Source of the DNA: Symbiodinium natans | Taxonomy: Eukaryota; Sar; Dinophyceae; Suessiales; Symbiodiniaceae | Length of the DNA: 42,368 nucleotides | NCBI GenBank assembly: GCA_905221605.1 | Contig: CAJNDS010000443.1 | Span: 97,501 to 139,868 of the forward strand | Direction: 5' to 3' | Shown: one piece after another, positions 24,086-32,680 of the stretch | Layout of the letters: every line of letters begins with the position of its first letter | Numbering within the stretch: position 1 is the stretch's first letter | The notes under the pieces: model-generated | The model's input: the letters and a program-made list of their open reading frames with translations, nothing else | The model's database searches: none | What the model was told of the DNA's origin: nothing | Translations under genes and position numbers: made by a program

Positions 24086-24088
<3 letters not shown>
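23891..24088 (-). CDS. small lysine-rich protein
   Basis: Starting at Met (MFSYKATTYEQ) the protein has 65 residues, rich in Lys, Glu and Asn. The frame is open upstream to 24148, but that part is only a run of Ile encoded by an (ATT)n repeat and overlaps the lipase gene, so I reject the longer start. It lies between capsid and lipase genes on the same strand and is probably co-expressed. No family recognised; a small virion or DNA-binding protein is plausible. Confidence 0.55.
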
Positions 24089-24116
<28 letters not shown>

Positions 24117-24117
24117 G
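24087..24117. repeat. (ATT)n microsatellite before a start codon
   Basis: About ten ATT triplets directly upstream of the small lysine-rich gene (reading AAT on its strand and running into its ATG). Length changes here would alter promoter or leader spacing without touching the protein. Confidence 0.9.
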
Positions 24118-24122
24118 AGATG

Positions 24123-24764
24123 TTAATTAAATTGTTCCAAAAATTCACCAGTTGTTATAGGTAAATTACCTGCTTTGTTATGAACGTTGCCTATATCTTC
24201 ATAAGAATGATTTTGTAGAGGGTCTAACGTTGATTTATTTATTGTTAAACTGCCACTATCAAACATACTAACAACGTCGCCCGTCTTTCTTATTCTTAAA
24301 TTTGTCCCAGTGTCTTCTGGCGACTGACTTGAAACAAAAGGAGACCCATAACTGCGACTTCTGAATATATTGTTATAATCATTATTTATTTGTTGTCCCA
24401 CAGCCGAACCCAATGAGTGACTAATGACGTCGGTAATTCCTGTAAGTTTCTTACCGTCAACCTCTATAGTTCCATCTGTAATAAACTTATCTACATCTTT
24501 GTATCTTTTGGTGTGTCTCGTTTGATAAAGCGGTAATTTTAGATCATCATAAACATCTCTCCCGCTTTTAGTTCCTGCTATGTATAAGATACTACCATTT
24601 TGATAAATTCCATCGGGGTTTTCGTATGCTCTCTTTAAACCTTGCGTATCAGTGAGAAAAGACCAATTTCCCGCTAATTCTTCACTTACTTCATTGTGAA
24701 TGTTGCTTCTTGTATTAGGTGCTTCGTATGGTTCAAAATCATCTCTCCGTTTGTGTTTAAACAT
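24123..24764 (-). CDS. class-3-type lipase (alpha/beta hydrolase)
   Basis: A 213-residue intact protein. The region ILYIAGTKSGRDVYDDL (residues about 59-75) matches the strand before the lid in class 3 lipases. The nucleophile elbow is VISHSLGSAVG with Ser117, having Ser in place of the usual first Gly. RIRKTGDVVSMF supplies the likely acid Asp163, and NHSYED the likely His187, so the triad looks complete. No signal peptide or membrane segment is seen. Placed among capsid genes, it could be packaged and act on host membranes during entry or on an internal lipid during assembly. That role is inference. Confidence 0.8.
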   Translation of the reverse strand: MFKHKRRDDFEPYEAPNTRSNIHNEVSEELAGNWSFLTDTQGLKRAYENPDGIYQNGSILYIAGTKSGRDVYDDLKLPLYQTRHTKRYKDVDKFITDGTIEVDGKKLTGITDVISHSLGSAVGQQINNDYNNIFRSRSYGSPFVSSQSPEDTGTNLRIRKTGDVVSMFDSGSLTINKSTLDPLQNHSYEDIGNVHNKAGNLPITTGEFLEQFN

Positions 24765-24840
24765 TATTAAAATAGATTATAAAATAATTTTTGTTAAATT
24801 ATCAAAGGTAATTTAATAAATTCTTTTAAAATTTAAAAAT

Positions 24841-25113
24841 TTGTCATTTAATAATAATTGTAATGAAATTAGCAACTATAATCAACTAACAGTAGCCGGT
24901 AATTCAAGCATAGTCAAAAAAGTCCCAGTAAATGTTCCCTACTTAGGTATTATAAACGATAATGAATTAAGCGCCGAAGATTATATTAATGTATCAGGTA
25001 AAATGTTAAGAAGACTTAACTTTCGTATTACAGATCATCTCAATCAAGTTGTTGATTTAAATGGGGTGGATATGGTGGATATTTCCTTTACACTAACATT
25101 TTTTAGGGGATAA
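24841..25113 (+). pseudogene. small structural-like protein, start codon lost
   Basis: A 90-residue frame with a conserved-looking C-terminal half (LNFRITDHLNQ, VVDLNGVDMVDISF) in the strand pattern seen near the ends of PLV jelly-roll and minor virion proteins. The only candidate start at the expected place is TTG (24841); the frame is open upstream only to 24820 and has no ATG before residue 54. The next in-frame ATG would remove over half the protein. Either ATG became TTG or the N-terminus was lost. It is the nearest candidate for a penton remnant, but I cannot establish that. Confidence 0.5.
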
Positions 25114-25150
25114 TAAATATCTAATTAGAAAAATCTAGACTATATTTATA

Positions 25151-25738
25151 ATGAGTAGTGAAGAGGTTAATGATGTTAAAAATGAAGAAGCAACCGAAAC
25201 AGTAGCAAATGAAATTATTGAAGAAGCACCAGAAGAAGAAATTAAAGAAGCTAATGAAGAACAACCAAAAGAAGAAACAAAGCCAAAACCAAAAGCAACG
25301 GCTAAAAAATTACCTAGGACTGTTAAAGTGGTTGAGTTAGTTGAATGTAACGCTTGTAATAAAAAGATGTTGCCCAAAAGTTTAAAAAACACACACCCAC
25401 ATTATTGCAAGGGGCAACCAACCGAAACATTACCAGTAAATAAGCAGAAGGCAAGTTATGGGTCAAAGGTAGAACAAAAACTAAGAAAAGAAATTGAAGA
25501 AGAGATGAGAAAGAAATACGAAGTGAAAAATGTTCCAAGTGTTCCGAGTTCTGACACTAAAGTGGAACAAGAAAAGCCCGTAAGAATGAAAGAGGTAGTG
25601 AAACAACCAACATCAACAGAATTGCTACATCAGTCGTATAATGAAATCAAAAGGTTAAGACAACAAGAAAAACAAGAAAAGATACAACGGTTCAGAACCA
25701 GTATGTTTGAATTGTTGTTAATATTAATTATTATCTAA
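25151..25738 (+). CDS. zinc-finger protein with charged linker and membrane tail
   Basis: A 195-residue protein. Residues 1 to about 50 are Glu-rich, turning Lys/Pro-rich (KPKPKATAKK). Residues about 62-84 contain C-x2-C...H-x4-C (CNACNKKMLPKSLKNTHPHYC), a C2HC-type finger. The following 90 residues are highly charged and probably helical, and the last ten are hydrophobic (MFELLLILIII), suggesting a tail anchor. Two ATCTA motifs lie 13 and about 31 bases upstream. It opens the plus-strand cluster of presumed virion genes. Function unknown. Confidence 0.7.
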   Translation: MSSEEVNDVKNEEATETVANEIIEEAPEEEIKEANEEQPKEETKPKPKATAKKLPRTVKVVELVECNACNKKMLPKSLKNTHPHYCKGQPTETLPVNKQKASYGSKVEQKLRKEIEEEMRKKYEVKNVPSVPSSDTKVEQEKPVRMKEVVKQPTSTELLHQSYNEIKRLRQQEKQEKIQRFRTSMFELLLILIII

Positions 25739-25751
25739 ATTAATATTAATA

Positions 25752-26072
25752 ATGAGTATGTTTAAGAGCAAAGCGGAATTCAAACGCAACCCCCAAGTCC
25801 AAAGATACTACGATATTGATGATACTTTTGGAGTTGCCAGTCGTAGAAAATATATAGAAGATATGAAACTGAGAATTGAAGAGGCAGAGAACAGAGGCAA
25901 AAACGTTAGACTTCGCAATGATTGGCTACAACATCAGAAGAAAGCAATATATCAGGGTCAGCTTGATGATGTTAACAGACAGTTAGAGCGCCCAATGATG
26001 CCAGTAAGAACAAAGGAGGAATTACAAAAGAAACAAAAAGAATTAAAAGATATAATGGCGGAAATAATCTAA
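25752..26072 (+). CDS. charged helical protein, presumed virion component
   Basis: A 106-residue protein, starting MSMFKSKAEFKRNPQ. Both halves are rich in Lys, Arg, Glu and Gln with likely coiled-coil spacing, and no Cys is present. An ATCTAAAT motif lies 12 bases upstream of the ATG. It sits 13 bases after the previous gene and 10 before the next on the same strand. No family recognised. Confidence 0.65.
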   Translation: MSMFKSKAEFKRNPQVQRYYDIDDTFGVASRRKYIEDMKLRIEEAENRGKNVRLRNDWLQHQKKAIYQGQLDDVNRQLERPMMPVRTKEELQKKQKELKDIMAEII

Positions 26073-26082
26073 TATTTATTAT

Positions 26083-26928
26083 ATGATCAAAACATTGAAA
26101 TCAGAATTAAGACTTAGACCGACCTACGATGAACTGATAGGAATGATTGAAGCACAAGGCGATCCAAACAGACCGCCCATTGAACAGGTAATTGATAGGA
26201 GAGCTACTTTATTTAGAAATAATCAATTTGGTAGTCAATTTGATAATGTTGATTTTCTAGGCTTGAAGAAACAAGAAGAAGACAAAATTAAAAATGAACT
26301 AAGGCAAACACAACTTAGACAAACGGCAGTAGAAACAGGCACTTCAATGGGTGTTGTAGATTATAGGATGGGAACAGGTGCAACACCACCTCTAAGTTAT
26401 GGTGGAAGAACGCCACGGGGTGCTTATCATGCTGATGGATTTGAAACGCCTACCAATGATATTAATATGTCAGATGAACAAATCATGAGAATAAAGGCAG
26501 AAATGGAAGCGTTCAATAAAAGAAGACAAGAAGCACAACAGGCGTCATCATCATCAGCAAGAGTAGATTTAGATGAAGCGCGCAGACAATCTTTACCAGT
26601 CGGTGTTATGGATAATGATGACTTTGAAGATATGCCACCTTTAGTTAATATAGAAGAAGGAGAAGAAGAAGAAGAATTTGAAGATGATCCAGAACTGATA
26701 CCTGCAGACGAAGATGAAACAACAAGACCCCCTATGATATCAAGAAAGCATAAGGAAACAATAGACTACAATGAAAATATAGACAGATGGAAAAACAAAG
26801 ACGTTTCAGCGGATGACATACTATATCAGTTACATTTAAGAGGAATACAACTAACACAAGAACAAGAAGCAGAGATGGCAAAACTTAAAACAAAAGGAAA
26901 AGGAAAAACACCAACTAAAAAGGATTAA
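26083..26928 (+). CDS. acidic hypothetical protein sharing an N-terminal motif
   Basis: A 281-residue protein. Its first 20 residues contain LRLRPTYDELIGMIE, close to MLRLKPTYEEMLREA that opens the 236-residue protein at 27156. Residues about 150-165 are Ser-rich, residues about 175-215 form a strongly acidic run, and the last 15 are basic (KTKGKGKTPTKK). An ATCTAAT motif lies about 12 bases before the start. The charge layout suits an internal DNA-associated or scaffold protein; this is inference. Confidence 0.65.
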   Translation: MIKTLKSELRLRPTYDELIGMIEAQGDPNRPPIEQVIDRRATLFRNNQFGSQFDNVDFLGLKKQEEDKIKNELRQTQLRQTAVETGTSMGVVDYRMGTGATPPLSYGGRTPRGAYHADGFETPTNDINMSDEQIMRIKAEMEAFNKRRQEAQQASSSSARVDLDEARRQSLPVGVMDNDDFEDMPPLVNIEEGEEEEEFEDDPELIPADEDETTRPPMISRKHKETIDYNENIDRWKNKDVSADDILYQLHLRGIQLTQEQEAEMAKLKTKGKGKTPTKKD

Positions 26929-26981
26929 TACAAACCGGTAAATGGACGGACGAAATAAATGACCAACTTTTAAGAAGTAGG

Positions 26982-27137
26982 ATGGAGGAATGGCGAAACA
27001 TGAAGAAAGGCAAAGGTAAAGGAGTAATAAGAAAGGCATTTGAAAGTGCAGGTAGTGCTTTATTAGATGCAGGTAAGGAAGTCGCAAAGGATGCGTTAAT
27101 CGCAGGTGCCCAAAGTGCCGTTATGAGTTTGTTATAA
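26982..27137 (+). CDS. 51-residue basic/hydrophobic peptide
   Basis: The frame starts MEEWRNMKKGKGKGVIRKAF. A basic Gly/Lys stretch is followed by an Ala/Gly-rich helix (ESAGSALLDAG, then GAQSAVMSLL) without a full membrane span. Small basic-plus-amphipathic peptides of this sort occur as core or membrane-active virion parts in adenovirus-like and polinton-like viruses, but I claim only a resemblance in design. The frame is open without an ATG for some distance upstream, so a shift from the preceding gene is an alternative. Confidence 0.5.
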   Translation: MEEWRNMKKGKGKGVIRKAFESAGSALLDAGKEVAKDALIAGAQSAVMSLL

Positions 27138-27155
27138 TATCTAAAGCTAATATAT

Positions 27156-27866
27156 ATGTTAAGATTGAAACCCACTTATGAAGAAATGTTAAGGGAAGCA
27201 AAAACTAGAAGACTACAAATATTACCAGAAAGAGAAACAAGAACGCAACAAGGAATGTTACTAGATGATCTAGATATGGATGATTTTGATTTGGATAAAT
27301 ATGACAAGAAGACAATATTAATGAATGAAAATCCAGAGAAAGGCACACAAACAGACATATTCAACAAGACTTCTACAACAGAAAGCGAAAGTGCTAAAAG
27401 TGGTATAGAAGACCAGCGTGTGAAAGAAGAAGTAGAAGAACAAGCAGAGAGCGAATATTCACGACAAACAAGCGAAGCATCAGAAGAGAAAGAAAAACAA
27501 AAATCATTAATGAGGAGGTTATTTAATAGTTTGTTTGATGAAGTTGAAGCTGATTTACCAAGATCACGGCAGACAAGCCACGCTAGTAGCGCAAGAGGGA
27601 GTAATGAACCTATACCAAACAAAAAGAGTGAAACACCCATACAATCAAGTTCATCATCTTCATCAACTAGTAGAAATGTTTTATTACCAGTTGAAAGCGC
27701 CCCTGTTAGTGTCAATAGTTCAAGAAGTCAAACTATAGAATATGTTGATGAAGAAGATTTACCTGTCAATGTTTCAAGTAGTTCTTCAAATAGAACTGTT
27801 CGGTATCTTAGTTCTAGAAGTTCAAGAAGTAGCCGACCCATACCAATTAGTTCGGGTTCACGATAA
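27156..27866 (+). CDS. Ser-rich hypothetical protein, partial paralogue
   Basis: A 236-residue protein. It begins with the motif shared with the 281-residue protein (LRLKPTYEEM), then an acidic Asp-rich segment (LDDLDMDDFDLDKYD, residues about 35-50), a Glu/Ser-rich middle and a Ser/Arg-rich tail (residues about 150-236) with RSSRSSR-like elements that could be phosphorylated or bind nucleic acid. No Cys or membrane segment. ATATCTAA lies about 12 bases before the start. Confidence 0.65.
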   Translation: MLRLKPTYEEMLREAKTRRLQILPERETRTQQGMLLDDLDMDDFDLDKYDKKTILMNENPEKGTQTDIFNKTSTTESESAKSGIEDQRVKEEVEEQAESEYSRQTSEASEEKEKQKSLMRRLFNSLFDEVEADLPRSRQTSHASSARGSNEPIPNKKSETPIQSSSSSSSTSRNVLLPVESAPVSVNSSRSQTIEYVDEEDLPVNVSSSSSNRTVRYLSSRSSRSSRPIPISSGSR

Positions 27867-27883
27867 ATATCTAAGATATATTA

Positions 27884-28173
27884 ATGGTTGAAGTCATTTT
27901 AAAAAATCTACTGTCAAAGGGAAGAAATACGACGCTATATTTCCTGATAAGAAGGTGTCGTTCGGGAGTGCCCCTTATGAAGATTATACAGTCCATAAGG
28001 ATGACAAAAGACGAGAATCATACATTAAAAGGCACGGTGCCACACAATCGTGGACAGATATAGAGAAGCCTCAAACGTGGGCGCGGTATCTACTGTGGGA
28101 AAAGAAGAGCATACCAGAAGCAATTAAGTTTATGGAGAATAAGTTTAACATCAAGATCAAGAACCAAACGTAA
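27884..28173 (+). pseudogene. DUF5754-like small protein, one-base frameshift
   Basis: The main frame contains KGKKYDAIFPDKKVSFGSAP, DYTVHKDDKRRESYIKRHGA and WARYLLWEKKSIPEAI, the pattern of the small DUF5754 proteins found in PLVs and algal large DNA viruses. That frame has no ATG of its own. The natural ATG at 27884 (MVEVILK) lies in another frame and joins it if the A6 run at about 27901-27906 had one more base. Full length would be about 96 residues, which fits. An ATCTAAG motif lies just upstream. Function of the family is unknown. Confidence 0.75.
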
Positions 28174-28175
28174 GC

Positions 28176-28310
28176 TAAACATTAAATATATTAATGTTTA
28201 CATTACTGAAAGTAAGATAAATATTAAAACTTATCATAATAAGCTTTAATGTTTACATTACTGAAAGTAAGATAAATATTAAAGCTTATCATAATAGCTT
28301 TAATGTTTAC
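28176..28310. terminator. hairpin and 55-bp tandem repeat between converging genes
   Basis: Directly after the stop at 28173 is a perfect hairpin: TAAACATTAA (28176-28185), a five-base loop, then TTAATGTTTA (28191-28200). A 55-base unit beginning TAATGTTTACATTACTGAAAG follows at 28192 and 28247, and a third start appears at 28301, inside the end of the minus-strand helicase gene. Each unit also carries an imperfect AAGCTTAT/ATAGCTT palindrome. The position between converging genes suggests a two-way transcription terminator or 3'-end signal. Confidence 0.55.
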
Positions 28311-29191
28311 CTTGCAGAACAGTTGCATAACTTACACCAAGCTTCACAGTTATCGCTTTCGTGCGCGATGCTGTTATCTAATCTCTGACCAGTCATGTTA
28401 CTTGTTAAGAAGCCGTTCTTAAACTCAAATTCAAAGTTACACCCGCAGTTGTTACAATGACTGTAGACTCTCTTCATAAACCAACTTGGATCAACATACT
28501 TGCTGTCGTTTATTTCTCTATTCGCTTTCTGATCTTGTAGCTTATAGGCGTTTATCTTGTTAAGCCAATATTTATGCAAGGTGGTTTCGTTCAGTTCGTT
28601 CTCTGCTTCGGCACTCTCGTAGAACAAGACATTATTAAAATCGGTGCTTCTGGTCAAGGCGCACCACAACCACTCACGAGTTACTAAATGCGACTTCTCC
28701 CACTCATGTATAACGATCTTGCCATCAATTGAGGCCCCTTGTGCGGAATGGCAAGTAGTGCAGTAGTCATATCTGAAATGTTTATCCAAGGTGGCTATGT
28801 CCGTTATATACTGCTGTTTGGACTTGACGTTCTCTAATTTAATTATGTTCTTGGATATGCTTACGATCCTAAACCTATAATTAACATTAAATTTGACATT
28901 GTTCGTTTTCTTGTATAATCTGCAGATTAAGATCTCATCCACTTCATACTTATCTGTTTTACCTAAACTCTTTCGGATTGCATTAGACACTGTTAAGCAC
29001 CTCATATTGGTATAGGCTATGTTCTTCTGAGATTCTGTCATATCACCGGTTGTATTAAAATACTTATGAACAAAGTCGGATAAAGATAACTTATGAAGCC
29101 ACATGTCATCATACATCATATCTAATATTTTCCTGTTGCCTTCTGCTGTTGGATCTCCTTGTGGTCCTAATCTCTTACATATGGTAAGCAT
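28307..29191 (-). pseudogene. polymerase-helicase C-terminal part: SF1 helicase end plus HNH-like zinc tail
   Basis: A 294-residue segment beginning MLTICKRLGP. It continues the upstream frame without shift: only TAA at 29198-29200 and two codons separate them. Residues about 145-182 hold late SF1 helicase motifs (CTTCHSAQGASIDG and LWCALTRSTD). Residues 246-294 form a zinc-type module with CNNCGC, QRLDNSIAH, then CEAWCKLCNC, which resembles an HNH endonuclease core, although the first catalytic position is altered. As a separate protein it would lack the Walker motifs, so I treat it as the end of the split gene. Confidence 0.8.
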
Positions 29192-29197
29192 AACATT

Positions 29198-30190
29198 TTA
29201 TTTGAAGATCTGATCAATACATTCGTCTGCGTATTCGTCCGGCTTCCTTGTATTAGTTAGGTCTTCAATCGGCGGTAGCTGTTTGACATCACCCGCTCCG
29301 ATTATGATTTTATTCGAGTTTCGTTTTATAAACTCTCTAATTCTATTTAATATATGGGTTCCATTCATATAGATCTCGTCAAAGACTATACAATTATAAC
29401 TGCTATGGTCAAACTCGGGGAGCTTCTCCCCATCGCCAACGGGTATGGCGAAAAACTTGTTGGTAGTCACTGCATCGTCATTTATATTCTGCGATAAGCT
29501 ATTCTGTGGCACTACAAAGAGAGTTTTATAGCCTAACTTGCTGAAATGCTTTGCTATATGCGACTTGCCACCACCTGCGTATTTAGATCGGATCATCATA
29601 GGATTATTTGTGACGATATCTTTTGCTATGCTTTCGGTGTCCCACTCGTTTTCTATGGGTCGGGTCTCATTGCTAACTACGGGAATTGGTATCAGTTCGT
29701 TCTTTTTTGGTGCCCACTGCTCGGTTGGTTCCGCTATGTTTTTACTCTTCTCGTGTCTCCACCCGCCGATACGATCTGAAAACTCTATTAGGTTCTTAGC
29801 TCGTCTTAAATGCTCCTTCCGGATTACGAAGGCATCTGTTTTAACACTCCATACTCCTATATGGTTTTCTGTTAGCTTGGTGTAGTCGGTGTGCATTTTA
29901 AAGTTATGATGTTGTAATAATAATTCTTTGATGTATATATATCCGTTTCGTAGGGTGGCTTTATCGGTCACTGTTAAGCAATAATATTTTCTGTCCATCT
30001 CTTTTTCTACGAAGTCTGTCTCGCCGTTAGGTAACTCAATTTCATCAACATACATACCCGAGATTCTGTTAATCTTTCCTCCGATCTTGTTTTGATAATA
30101 TAAGGCTTCCTTTAGAGTATCAAAGGCATAACTTTTATGGGCTTTATTCGTGTTCTTCTCAAGTAGCCCGAAGTTAACATTAGCTATTAA
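29198..30190 (-). pseudogene. polymerase-helicase middle part: polymerase end and SF1 helicase Walker region
   Basis: The frame is open from about 30190; the first ATG is at 30055 (MYVDEIEL). Near 30180-30140 it encodes LIANVNFGLLEK, which fits motif B of family B polymerases. After the Met, WSVKTDAFVI (residue 74 Asp) fits motif C, and IGGWRHEK ends the thumb. A helicase follows: Walker A AGGGKSHI (160-167), CIVFDEIYM (Walker B, about 222-230) and GAGDVKQLPPIE (253-264). The frame stops at TAA 29198-29200, where the helicase clearly continues in the next segment. Confidence 0.85.
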
Positions 30191-31077
30191 TTTTTGATTC
30201 TGATGTCTTCGGCTGGTTTGTCAGAGATGTCTGTCTTCCATAATTCCGCTGTGATCTTCCTATAATCCACCTTGTATACCCTGGATGGTTGCTTATAATA
30301 AAGAATCTTACATTGCTTCACGAAGTGCTTTAAAAACATACCATATACTAAAGTGTAGGCTTTATTGAAAACTAAACTCCGCTTGGTGGGCTTGACCAAG
30401 TAGAGAGTGAGATCGTGAAAATCTGTCACTGTGCCACTGAAGGGCTTCCATATATCAAACTGAGTGAATACCGGTATCTCGGCGATCTTGTTAAACGCAG
30501 ATGTGTAAGCTTTTCTTACATCTATCTCCGTAGTCACTTCTGTGGTATAACAGTATTTGTCGTCTTTGTCTGTCTTAGGGTTATATAAATAATAATGTTT
30601 ATTTATTTCACCCGTTGGGGGGATGGTGCGGCACTCCTTGAAAATCTCTACATCTACTTCGTTGTAATACGACTTGTGGGTCGGCTTGAAGAGGGCAGTG
30701 TTAACATTAAACATCGCTTTAGACATCTTGTTGTAGATCTGCTCCGTTCTCACGCAGATGGAACCGTCTATAGAATTATTCACCAAGTTCTGGGTCTTAA
30801 CCTTGTATTTAATCTCTTTGTGGCTCTTGTTGTTTATCTTGATCTTAAACTTGAAGTTAAGTTCGGACACACACCCCGCGCTGAACCTAACCTGTGGCTC
30901 ATATCCTGCCTGTTTGCTGAGATAAAAGAGATGAGACAGATCGTAGCCATTATATACCAATGTGTATTCGCTGTGCTCTGTGTATTTCCGGATGTCGTCT
31001 AGGGATGTGATCATTTTACATTCCACGCTCCTCCTTCTCGTTAAGGTGATAATCTGAAGATGCCTTAACAGATACAT
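30187..31077 (-). pseudogene. polymerase-helicase: exonuclease-side and palm region
   Basis: A frame whose coding sense begins near MITSLDDIRKY (about 31015); the first 21 residues reaching back to 31077 are out-of-frame overlap with the preceding segment. TEIDVRKAYTSAF (Asp186 of this frame) fits polymerase motif A, and the later segment KRSLVFNKAYTLVYGMFLK lies between motifs A and B. The frame ends RIKN then TAA at the T5 run 30191-30195 (A5 on the coding strand); one more A there would join it to the motif-B frame. This is the catalytic core of the viral DNA polymerase. Confidence 0.82.
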
Positions 31078-32209
31078 TATAACTACTGCTTTTCGGTAGC
31101 ATCTGGTGTAACATCCTCAGATTATCATTTGCTGTGTAGATGTGGCTGTTCTTCACGATGGCATATAGGGCAGGGATGTTGTGATTTTTCCTTGCTGGTT
31201 CGTGCTTATAAATGAGATTCTCAAACGCATCATATATTCTGACTTGCAAGTTAAAATATTCAAACACCTTCGCCATGTCTGTTATAGACGCCCCGTTTGT
31301 TTTAAAATCGTCTTCCGTCTTATTTATGATTTTTAGGATGGCTTCTTTTGTTAGTTTGTTCTTCTCTCTCTTGTGATCTCCCATAAGAGTATCCTTATAA
31401 TAATCGGTCAAGGTGTTAAACCAACACTCGTTCTTAACATAATGTTCTACTTTAATGGCTTCCTTAAAGGTCTCATACTGTGGATCTAAGGGTGTCTGAA
31501 TATATCTGTGATACATACTGACATTCTCTGTGTTTGTTAGTTCTTCGTCTTGTGGCTTGAAAGCATCGGCATTATCTACCCTTTCGGCGTAATTAACTTT
31601 AATACAAGCAATGTAACCTTCGGCATAACCGACATCTGCTTTAAAACTGTCATCTGTCATTAATAACATCTTGAGCCTATGAAATGTTTTTGTGTCGGGC
31701 TTCTCGTCTCTAAATATTCGTCTCCTCGCCAAGTTTTCTACCCACGGTGTTGTGGCTACATTGGCTGATAGATCACGCATACAAATAGGAACGTATGCCC
31801 TACCCCTGCTGTCTCTGAAGGATACTGATAATCCTTGATGTGATTCTGTCTTGAGCTGGTATAAATGGACATTGATTGAATATTTTCTTGGTTTCCTCGG
31901 GTTGGTTCTTCCCGTTCGTTTGTTGTCTTCTTGTGCTTGTGCCATTCTCTGACCTAGTTGTTCTTTATCCTTGTGCTTGTCGTATATTTTATTATATTCG
32001 TTTTCTGCTTTAGTCTTTTCTTTGTCTGTTTTTGCGGTGGTGAGTTTCCTGATTAAATTGTCTGCTGTGGTGAATTGGGCGATCTTACGATCTGAATATA
32101 AGCTAATTATATTTTGAACTTTTGTTCTGGTGGCTTGGCTGATGCGGTTTCTTCTGTTGTTATAAAATGTTTGTAGTGCTTCCGTATTACGCTTAACGGC
32201 TTTGGACAT
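31016..32209 (-). pseudogene. polymerase-helicase N-terminal part
   Basis: A 397-residue segment with a natural ATG at 32207-32209 (MSKAVKRNTEALQ). Residues 1 to about 110 are basic and probably helical. Residues about 260-375 include VKNECWFNTLTDYYKDTLM, then LTKEAILKIINKTEDDF and NHNIPALYAIVKNSHIYTAN, an N-terminal region typical of the large PLV-type polymerases of algae. It ends at TAA 31016-31018, while the expected continuation MITSLDDI starts one base out of frame at the same point. Together the four segments span 28307-32209, about 1,300 codons. Confidence 0.78.
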
Positions 32210-32321
32210 ATACTAATATAATTAAACTATATATTTATTTTCCCTTTAAATGGATTTTTCTGAAGATTTCTTTTAAAGAAAATGCATCTAAAGAAAAAAA
32301 TAATATATATAGTATAGTAAT
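32210..32321. promoter_or_regulatory. divergent promoter between polymerase and basic-protein genes
   Basis: A 112-base AT-rich spacer between the minus-strand polymerase start and the plus-strand ATG at 32322. Read in each outgoing direction it has a related box near the start: AAATATATAGTTTAATTATA before the polymerase and ATATATATAGTATAGTAAT before the small gene. The shared TATATAGT core about 20 bases from each ATG suggests TATA-like elements. No ATCTA-type late motif occupies that position. Confidence 0.5.
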
Positions 32322-32636
32322 ATGAGCAAGAAGCCCGAGGATATGACAATAAAAGAAATCAAAGAACAACTCGCTATATACAACAGGCTGTATTATCACA
32401 AGCGCAACAAGGACGAGGCATACATGCAAAAGAAACGGGAATCTGCACAGAGACTCAACCAGAAAAAGAAGATCAAGGAGTATGAACAAGCTAACAATAT
32501 CACACTGAAGCCCGAGGAGATTAATGATGAATTGCTATCAGAAATATTGAATGCAAAGAAGCCGATGAAGCCCAAGCACGGTTCGGCAAAATACGATATG
32601 AAGAACTGCAAGATCATAATGCCGATGTCCGAATGA
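32322..32636 (+). CDS. small basic protein
   Basis: A 104-residue protein, starting MSKKPEDMTIKEIKEQLAIY, rich in Lys, Glu, Asn and Tyr. The segment YNRLYYHKRNKDEAYMQKKR suggests a charged helix and possible nucleic-acid contact. It ends in TGA, unlike most genes of the element, which end in TAA. It is divergent from the polymerase and followed 45 bases later by the integrase on the same strand. No family recognised. Confidence 0.65.
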   Translation: MSKKPEDMTIKEIKEQLAIYNRLYYHKRNKDEAYMQKKRESAQRLNQKKKIKEYEQANNITLKPEEINDELLSEILNAKKPMKPKHGSAKYDMKNCKIIMPMSE

Positions 32637-32680
32637 TGATTTAATTTAATTATTAAATCATTATTTTCTTTTGTTTTTAT

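Noticed and set aside
24089-24148. N-terminal membrane segment of the small lysine-rich protein
   Set aside because: The poly-Ile stretch is encoded by an ATT microsatellite and overlaps the lipase gene; the downstream Met is the likelier start.
30595-31002. 135-codon plus-strand frame opposite the polymerase
   Set aside because: It is a shadow of the polymerase palm segment, which carries clear motifs on the other strand.
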